This document shows, one piece after another, positions 55,556 through 62,266 of a DNA stretch of 62,266 bases. Origin of the DNA: Gamarada debralockiae (lineage: Eukaryota > Ascomycota > Leotiomycetes > Helotiales > Hyphodiscaceae); contig NXFV01001896.1 in NCBI GenBank assembly GCA_002803225.1, positions 1 through 62,266 on the forward strand, in the 5' to 3' direction. The notes below the pieces were generated by a model. It ran no database searches and had not been told where the DNA came from. It worked only from the letters and a program-made list of their open reading frames with translations. Numbering within the stretch: position 1 is the first letter of the stretch; the number at the start of each line of letters is the position of its first letter. A program made the translations under genes and the position numbers.

Positions 55556-56633
55556 TCAGCTGAAGAACTTGCCTGTGAGAGGATTTCTGATGATGTCGCT
55601 GTATGGGTTGAAGGAGTTTTCAATTGCCCAAGTGGAAAGTTTTTCCCAATTAGCACAAAGATGGGGCGTGTGGATGACATTTTGGGGATAAGGCGACTCT
55701 TCCCACCACTCGTAGGCTATTAGCGCCATATCAGCATGACACATTGAAGATTGCCGGAGCCTTAAGAATCATATCAGCTGTATTCGACCTTGTTTTGAGA
55801 ATCAAGAGTGGTTCACTGAAAACACGCACATGTCAAAGCAATGGTCTGATGAAAATCAGTACACTAGGACATTGGTAACGGTAGTCTCAGATACTTACCG
55901 ATATGAATACTCATCTTTCCTGGAGCTTCTGGCTTAAAAGCCTCCCACGTTTTTGGGTAGTGCTCTGGAAACAAATATTCTCGCATCGTTCTCTTTCGAA
56001 ACGTCAGCAAGGGCCATTTAAAAACTTCTGGCTTCGGTGTACTAGGCAGTGTAACTCATGGAGGACAGCTGGAGTGGCCATGTAACCAGATCCATCTTCC
56101 AATTCAACCAAGGTATGGTTCTCCGTTGGTCGTAGCTCCCAGCTGGTAGCAGGCACGCGTGTATTGTAACCTGTAGTTGTGAGCTGACGGAAAGTCTTCT
56201 GAGGCAACTGCAAATATATTTCTCTGTGAAATATTACCTCTGATCAGGTGTTTCCACGCCGCATCAAGCTCATCACGAGGCTCACCTCTGTAGATGCTCT
56301 CGTGTTGATGGAAAATATCATCTAAAGGTCGCACCTCTAGCTCAATAGCTTGGCGAGTAAAGTCTGTCGGAAGTTAGGATGTCAAGTACTTTCTGTGAGC
56401 ATAGACAAACCATAGGAATCTATTTTGACATTTGATTCGACTTGTGGTTGCCAACGCACGGAAGTATAAACGGCGAAGATAATATTCAGTGCCAATGTGA
56501 CATGATTGAGTATCGTCAACACAAAAGACAAACACCTCCTCGGTGCCTTGAAGCGTGGTCGAGCATGATTGAGGAGGCTATCTGTATCCTCAAACAGTTC
56601 CATTTCTTCAGCAACAGATGATGAGCTTTCCAT
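55556..56633 (-). CDS. UstYa-family (DUF3328) oxidase-like membrane protein, canonical type (U5)
   Basis: Exons on the minus strand are 56633-56411, 56363-56238, 56170-56043, 55992-55899, 55845-55830 and 55760-55556, giving 263 residues with all phases consistent. A transmembrane helix lies at about 35-58 (SFVLTILNHVTLALNIIFAVY). The motifs YRGEPRDELDAAWKHLI, LEDGSGYMATPAVLHELHCL (HELHC at 154-158) and SIHIDHCFDMLRQS (HIDHC at 189-193) are in the canonical order. The second motif depends on a 16-base exon that completes HIDHC. It is divergently oriented from the repeat precursor gene and shares its 1.06-kb upstream region, so co-regulation is plausible. Confidence 0.87.
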
Positions 56634-57697
56634 GACAATCAAAGCAGTGTAAATGATAAAACACACAGTCCAAAAAAGAGATTCGAAATGATGTTATGCT
56701 AAGAACAAAAGCTGCCAAAATGGATGCGAAAGTGTTAAAACTCAGTCGAGGATAGCCTGCAGCTCTTCCTATCCCTGTTATGATAACCACTGTGTTATGC
56801 TCTGCCACGCTTACAAAACGGCAGACTTTTGATTGAAAGCATACTGTTACCCCTGCAAATTTATTCTACGTCCTCTCTACCAACCACACCCCTACGCTGG
56901 ACATAAATTTATACGAGCTGCTGCCAAGGATCGAAATTGATTCAAGGCACCCAGTACTGCGACGCAGTGCTGCTGTGCCATCGAACTTCCATGCCGCAAT
57001 TCTTTCGTACATCTACGAAGTATTTCAAGGTCATGGAAACGCATTTAACCAAAAATGATCATGCCATCTGACTAGTCTGAGGACATCCGTAAATGGAAGT
57101 CATGGAGCATTCGAGCATTCCAACAACGAGAACCAAACGCTTTGGGTGATATTGAAGTAATCGCAAACTGCAAATGCTGCTCTGCAGCTTTGACATTCCT
57201 GCATGCTCTTATCGTGCGTCGTCTTCCAATGATCTTATTTGTGGAAATAAAAATGAACCGCAGTGTCTTCGTCCGGAGTAATACCCATCGACATCCAATC
57301 CCGATCAGCAGATGATAAACTCATTTGGGACTTTATTGCATTGAACAACAATATCGTTGCATCCTGTATTTACATCTCCTTCCGCATTTGGCCAAAACTT
57401 CTGTCCTTCCGAAGATAGGAAGCCTGCCCGCCTGTGCTTTTCCCTGCTGGTCCTCAAGACGGGGAATCATTCCCATCAGGTGTGCTATTCACAGGATCCA
57501 AGCTGATCCCAGTTGAGCACCAAATCAAATTGAAACTCAAACTTCCTCTTACGAGCCCGACTACAGAAATACAGCGCTGTAGATATAACCTCCAAATACT
57601 TCCACCTCGAACATATGCAACACCTTTGTCAAAGGCTAAATTCAAGCAAAGCCTGGGGCACTTCCTCCTCTCGAGCAGATTACTTCCATTTTTTATC
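56634..57697. promoter_or_regulatory. Divergent promoter region of U5 and the precursor gene
   Basis: These 1,064 bases lie between two divergent starts and must hold both promoters. I see no clear palindromic Zn-cluster site. A frame from 57434 runs into the precursor signal peptide and is an extension, not a separate gene. Confidence 0.45.
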
Positions 57698-58406
57698 ATG
57701 AAGCTAAGCACCTTTGTGCTAGGAGGTCAATCCCTGCTTTTTGCTGCTGTCCTGGCAGTGCCATTCTTTGGAGAAATTGGTAGCAGTATGTTTTCGGATT
57801 CATTGTCTCCCCCTTGTCCTCCTCTATCCGCTTGCCAACGCCCATGGATTAGTTACTGCTCGAGATGCTGCTCCCGTCGCCGCTCCCTACAGCAGTGTCG
57901 AAGCCGCCTTGACAAAGCGTGGCGAAGCGGACGAAGACCTCGACAATGTTATTTGCCTCAAGACGAAACGGGCCGCTGAGGCTTCGGCCAAAGCCGCCTC
58001 TAGGGCCTTTGACAGCTTCGAAGCCGCCATGTATAAGCGTGGCGAGGCGGACGAAGACCTCGACAACGTGATCTGCCTCAAGGCGAAACGGGCCGCAGAG
58101 GCTTCGGCCGAAGCCGCATCTATGGCCTACAGCAGCTTCGAAGCCGCCATGTATAAGCGTGGCGAGGCGGACGAAGACCTCGACAACGTGATCTGCCTCA
58201 AAGCGAAACGTGATGCCATGGCTGCGGCTGAGGTGACTGCCACAGCATATCAAGGCTATGCGACTGCGCTCGCCAGAAGAGAGGCACCGGCAACGAATGA
58301 TGAAGACCTCGACAACGTGATCTGCCTCAAGGCCAGACGAAACGCCGAAGATGCGTCGGGCCTTTACAAGCGATTCGCAGAAGCCATCTCCCAGGTCCGT
58401 GTTTGA
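57698..58406 (+). CDS. Secreted Kex2-processed repeat precursor, candidate RiPP (dikaritin-like) precursor peptide
   Basis: Exons are 57698-57785 and 57853-58406 (67-bp intron, GTATGT donor), giving 213 residues. The N-terminus is a signal peptide (hydrophobic to about residue 22). The rest is four repeats bounded by dibasic KR or RR sites for the Golgi protease Kex2. The peptide DEDLDNVICLK is invariant in all four, at residues 56-66, 96-106, 136-146 and 179-189, and is followed by [TA]KR or ARR. Between these lie variable Ala/Glu-rich spacers that end in aromatic-bearing segments such as YSSFEAAMYKR. The four core cysteines are the only cysteines in the protein. Precursors of ustiloxin, phomopsin and victorin have the same plan. 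The clustering with five UstYa-type genes supports a RiPP role. No sequence identity to a known core is recognised. A non-modified secreted peptide family is the main alternative. Confidence 0.88.
57921..58331 (+). repeat. Tandem repeat units in the precursor gene
   Basis: Units 1 to 3 recur at exactly 120 bp (40 codons); unit 4 follows after 129 bp. Units 2 and 3 are nearly identical over GAAGCCGCCATGTATAAGCG and the core-coding DNA. Core codons occupy 57930-57962, 58050-58082, 58170-58202 and 58299-58331. Confidence 0.92.
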
Positions 58407-59022
58407 TCGTGTTCCGGTGCGAGGTATGTTATACCAGTACCCAGTACAGTGTAGGGGTGGGGACCCGAAAGTGAGGGTCGCGCATTGGTGTTCGATAGTA
58501 CTTGGTATACGCTGGAGGGGGTCCAATCGCCATTCGCTATTCTAGTTCGTCCTTTTTAAGTCGAGTCGCTCAACTACCGTTTGTGTCTAGTCCGATGGGA
58601 ATAGCCCACCAGGCCTAGTTTGTGCTTAGTCAGTCAATTTGAAATGGTCGTTCCTTGACATAATTAATATGTCATTCTGTGTCCCTTCACTCGTCTTTGA
58701 TGAATGAATGAATGATCGATGCTTCACTCGACTTCTGCCTATCAGCTTCAAGGCCGCTATTAGACTTACGTAAGGCCGCCCCTAGATCGCTGCAACCAAT
58801 CCGTTGTGTCAGCAGCCGGGTCAGTGACGTAGTGTACCTGCTTGGTAGCTCACAGAAACAAGATCGAGACGAAACAAATACGGGTGTGCATGCAGCACAT
58901 CTTTCTTTCTAGCATCTCTTATCTTTACCCATATACTCAGCCACTCCAGATCAATCAACATCAAACTTCCAACTTCTTCTTATTTTTCTAGTTTGCATGT
59001 TATATTTTACTTGACGAGCACA
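58407..59022. other. Intergenic region, precursor 3' end and peptidase promoter
   Basis: No gene is visible. A short ATGAATGAATGA repeat occurs near 58700. A CT-rich stretch precedes the peptidase start. Confidence 0.4.
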
Positions 59023-60801
59023 ATGACTGCTGCTGACTCATTGATTTCGTCCTCTGATTCCCTTGCAATAAAGCTTTCCACCACTACGGAAGAATCGCAA
59101 CACCCCACACTCAGCGTCAAAATCGTCCCCCAATTCCTAAAATCGAGCGAGCCCTCCTTCTTCGAAGTATATATCGACATTGAGAGCCCGAACCTCAGAG
59201 CGGGTGAGCCGCTCGTGAGTTTAAAGTTGAGAGAAGGAACAGTATGCACAGCGTTTCCCCAACAACGATCTACCTACTACAAGAAATTGCTGACATGAAA
59301 ACAGGTACCAACGTGCCGCTATGATGATGAGGCACTCTACGCCTGGGACGACTTTGATAGGCTCGAGCTTTTCATCTCAGACACTATAGGAGACGCACGC
59401 GATTTTCGCGTTTGGTCAGCTTCTCGTGACACAGTCGGCATGGTGCATCTCGCATGCGATGCGCATCCGCGAGATATCCTCCCCTCGACACCAATAGGGC
59501 CACGTATTGATCTGCGCATAGACCAAGGTGGCTTTATGGGCAGTGGTGTAGCCTTTATCCCCGTTCCGCCGGACACAGAGATGCTCTACAACATCAAGCT
59601 GACATGGGACCTCTCCGCTTCGCCTGCTGGTACATCGGCAATATGGACAAACAGTCCAACACTCATTAGCAACCACATCGGCCCCGCCACAGACTTACAC
59701 AGCTACTTCGCCGTCGGACCATTGAGGAGCTATCTTTCACCCAGCTCTGACTTACGCGGGATATACTGGTTTGGAGACCCACCTTTTGATCCTTTATCCA
59801 TCGGTCCGAAATTTGAAGTCCTACTCACCCACATTGCCACCTTTTTTGCCGACGAAGATAGCACCTTCCGTATCTTCGTTCGCAAAGCAATTAATACCTC
59901 CTTCGGGGGTACGGCTCAAGGTCGCAGTTTCCTCCTTGAATACGACTCTACTTTCAATACCGATTTATTCCATATTTCCAACACGCAACTTTTCACCTTG
60001 CTGGCGCACGAGACAGTGCATGTATGGCCACAGATGCAGTGCGTCATGGACCACAGACTGGAAACTGTGCCGTGGTTCGATGAAGGAATTGCAACATATT
60101 ACCAGGCCGTCCTGCCATATCGTTTTGGAATCTTGACCTATAGAGAGTTTGTCAAGATGTCGAACAACTATCTCCAAGCGTACTATACGAATCCGGTGGT
60201 GCATATGAGTGACGAAGAGGCTTTAAAGAAGGAGTTTGCCGGATTTGAGACTAATCGCCTCCTCTATTACCGTGGTGCGGCATATTTCTTCACGCTGGAC
60301 GCCAAATTAAGAACTGCTTCCAGGGGAGAGAAGGATCTGACGGAACCAATACTAGAGATGGTTCGATTGCGACGAGAGGGGAAACCACATATGCTGCCGC
60401 AGTGGCTAGGGCTCATCAAGGCTGAGTTGGGAATAGAGGCTGTTGAGGATTTCGATGCTATGCAGAGAGGTGAAAAATTGGTGATCCCGCCAACGGATTG
60501 CTTGGGCTGGGCAGGGCTGGAGTTGCGGCGGTGTGAGCAGGAGGTATGGGAGCTGGGATTTACTCAGACTGACGATGGTAAGGTAGTGAAACTGGTTAAC
60601 GGTGGTAGAGCAGAAAAGGCGGGATTGAAGGTAGGAGACGAGATTGTGGCTATGACGCCGATTTGGCAGCCGGCGGATGATATCTCCATGGATATGGTGG
60701 TGAGGGTGCGAAGGAAGCACGAATTGCTGCAGCTCAGTTATTGGCCAAGGAGCCGGAAAACAGCAGAAAGTTATCAGTGGATGGTTATAGTTAAAGACTA
60801 G
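59023..60801 (+). CDS. Zinc metallopeptidase with PDZ domain (M61-like)
   Basis: Exons are 59023-59241 and 59305-60801, giving 571 residues. The zinc site is HETVH at 308-312 (LLAHETVHVW), with the third ligand Glu near 333 in WFDEGIATYYQ, the gluzincin layout. The C-terminal part, about residues 485-560, is PDZ-like (VVKLVNGGRAEKAGLKVGDEIVAM). An N-terminal beta-rich domain, the central peptidase and a C-terminal PDZ are the order of family M61 (glycyl aminopeptidase). No signal peptide is apparent, so it is probably cytosolic. It lies 616 bp downstream of the precursor gene on the same strand. A role in trimming the mature peptide or its leader is an inference; dikaritin clusters often contain peptidases, though the ones I recall are serine (S41-type). 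Confidence 0.85.
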
Positions 60802-61612
60802 CCCTATATTTCGATAGCAAAAAAGAACAATGCCGGCCATAAGTCTTACAGCCGTACAATCCACCTCTATGCGCAGCTAACACAGCACCAGACATATTGA
60901 GCTGACCCTGCTATGACCTTTTTGGCCTTCAACCCCTATCAATACAGCCATTGGTGCCGTAGGTTGCAAGTGGACCGCCGCGCCATCTTGCACCTCGTGT
61001 CCAAGGAAGACGACTCATAGGAAGAGTGCCTAGCTCCAGCTCCTGTAATCAATGGTTGCATCCCTACAGCAGACTAGGATTCTCGCCCATTGACGGTATG
61101 GGGTGGGATTTCATCCTAGTCACGATAGGACAGCGTCGACATCGTATGTGCAGTTGAACAGGGAGAGCCTTTGCACTTTGCTGCAGTCCAAGGATAAAGG
61201 TCTGAGCCTCTGTCTCGGATACTGGCCTCTCGTTCCCGCAGCTCTGTCCTGGTTGCACATCTTGTGCTGAAAACAGCGTCTCGGTGTGTCCGAAACTTCT
61301 CGGGGGTACACAGTCCTCCAGAACAGAATGCTTTGTCCTTAGCGAATGCCTTCCGCAGAAATCATAGAAGAGCTGGGAGATAAGGAGACACTTGAGGTAA
61401 GTAATGACAGGCTGGCAAAGGAGAATAAACGTCTTAAGAGGGAACTGGAGGCCATGAATCTGACGGTGCCATATTGTTTCCCATGTGCTCTGTGTGGGTT
61501 CGATGCCGGCAGAGGCGAATTCCTCATCCTGCTCATGTTGCGTATTACCACCTTGTGGAGATATATCGAGGCTGATATAAGGGGGAATGGGCCAATACCT
61601 AATGCAATCAGT
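60802..61612. other. Region without a supported gene
   Basis: A plus-strand frame (61346-61708) has a short coiled-coil-like start (LAKENKRLKRELEAMNL) but no family match, and minus-strand frames overlap it. I cannot choose between them. Confidence 0.35.
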
Positions 61613-62110
61613 TCAGGAACCTGGGCAGAGGATGATGTTCGTCCGTCTTACTTGACTAATTATAAAAGCTATCTCTGTCTCTGTCGGCCAGATGGAGTGT
61701 TTAAGTAGGTCTTCCAGTGAGAAGTCTAGATACTCAGAGATTACGAACACCTGATCTTTAACATAATATAACTCATAAATTTCTGTGAAATTCGGGTGAT
61801 GAATTTGAGGAAGATTAAAACCACCCTTAGACACTACAGGGTAAGTCGTTATCATCCGTACTTCAGTATTCTCATTGCAAAGCACAAGAGAGACAACTGA
61901 ACCGCATTCCATAAAGAGCTCGTAGAAGTCCCAGGGGCTGCAGCTGTAGGATGGAATATCTCTCTTTCCTGCAATCCAGAATTCTTTCACAGGTTCTCTG
62001 GAAATTGTACATGGACGCTTGGGAGAACTGCATGACTGAGAGGGAAAGCCTGATTTCGGCTGGCTGTTGAGTGAGATAGCAGAGCCATGATCAGGGGACA
62101 TCATTTCCAA
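61613..62110 (-). pseudogene. Protein-kinase-like fragment
   Basis: The minus-strand frame (ATG 62110) contains VSLVLCNENTEVRMI, then HHPNFTEIYELYYVKDQVFVISEYL, then SLEDLL and EIAFIISQV. These follow the N-lobe and hinge of Ser/Thr kinases (beta strands 2-5 and helix D/E). The Lys of beta-3 appears changed and the catalytic HRD and DFG parts are not found downstream. A GT at the end of IISQ could start an intron, but the next open frame does not look like a kinase. It is probably a truncated relic. Confidence 0.5.
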
Positions 62111-62266
62111 AATTTCGCGCCAATCGTGAAGTGGTAATTTAAAGAGATGTTAACGGTGGAGCCAAAGTTCAGCATGTCTCAAGATTGACAGTAGCAATTC
62201 AACTCTACAGTAACCGAGCCGAAGTTTGAGCCGAAACGTGCATAAAGCGCGTTTTTTCGCGAACCG

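Noticed and set aside
57698..58406. Precursor as an alpha-type mating pheromone gene
   Set aside because: Kex2 repeats fit, but the repeat unit lacks the W-C...G-Q-P-type core of filamentous-fungus alpha pheromones, and the UstYa neighbourhood points to a RiPP.
57849..58526. 225-codon minus-strand frame over the precursor repeats
   Set aside because: It mirrors the tandem repeats of the plus-strand gene, which has a signal peptide, intron and Kex2 sites.
61346..61708. Plus-strand coiled-coil-like hypothetical protein
   Set aside because: Only about 20 residues look coiled coil, the frame overlaps others of equal length on the minus strand, and no family is recognised.

Overview
The window looks like a filamentous ascomycete (Pezizomycotina) chromosome. 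Short GT-AG introns of about 45-90 bp with CTRAY branch points interrupt most genes. HET, NACHT, ankyrin, DUF6594 and UstYa-type (DUF3328) genes are abundant, and the housekeeping genes are clearly fungal (RPN7, ABD1, alanine aminotransferase). A leotiomycete is my guess only; no marker gene settles it. All exon joins were worked out by eye from splice signals, reading phase and family motifs.

Layout. 1-2.75 kb: AT-rich and degenerate sequence. 2.76-8.55 kb: a large many-exon protein combining a B-box-like zinc region, a P-loop GTPase-like domain, a RING-like finger and a patatin phospholipase, with one apparent frameshift. 9.7-11.4 kb: secreted carboxylesterase. 12.3-13.0 kb: MYND zinc-finger protein. 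13.6-18.9 kb: a large unknown ORF followed by a protein with four tandem [C2HC + Zn2Cys6] modules. 19.3-20.7 kb: aspartate-semialdehyde dehydrogenase paralogue. 20.7-23.5 kb: a graveyard holding a solo LTR-like element, a HET relic, a 5' hAT fragment and an Hsp70-like relic. 24.2 kb: J-domain gene. 25.0-28.4 kb: conserved head-to-head pair RPN7/ABD1. 29.3-32.0 kb: NACHT NLR and ABC transporter pseudogenes. 33.1-37.3 kb: alanine aminotransferase and a DHA2-type MFS transporter. 37.8-47.1 kb: a hypothetical gene, a HET-ankyrin gene with a frameshift, an NmrA-like gene, a decayed secreted protein and a DUF6594 membrane protein. 47.6-48.5 kb: ankyrin protein with a Lys/Glu-rich tail encoded by a polypurine tract.

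The most interesting part is 48.97-60.80 kb. Five small single-pass membrane proteins with paired HxxHC motifs (two canonical UstYa, three of a divergent Cys-rich form) lie next to a secreted 213-residue protein. That protein carries four copies of an 11-residue peptide, DEDLDNVICLK, bounded by dibasic Kex2 sites. A zinc metallopeptidase with a PDZ domain (M61-like) follows. This is the architecture of a fungal dikaritin-type (ustiloxin/phomopsin/victorin-like) RiPP cluster. The repeated peptide contains an invariant Cys and no aromatic residue, so its chemistry may differ from known members. A proposed order of events is secretion-pathway entry of the precursor, Kex2 cleavage, oxidative cross-linking by UstYa-type proteins and trimming by peptidases; this is inference.

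A dispersed repeat of at least 150 bp occurs four times between 8.9 and 21.3 kb and marks breakpoints of accessory genes.
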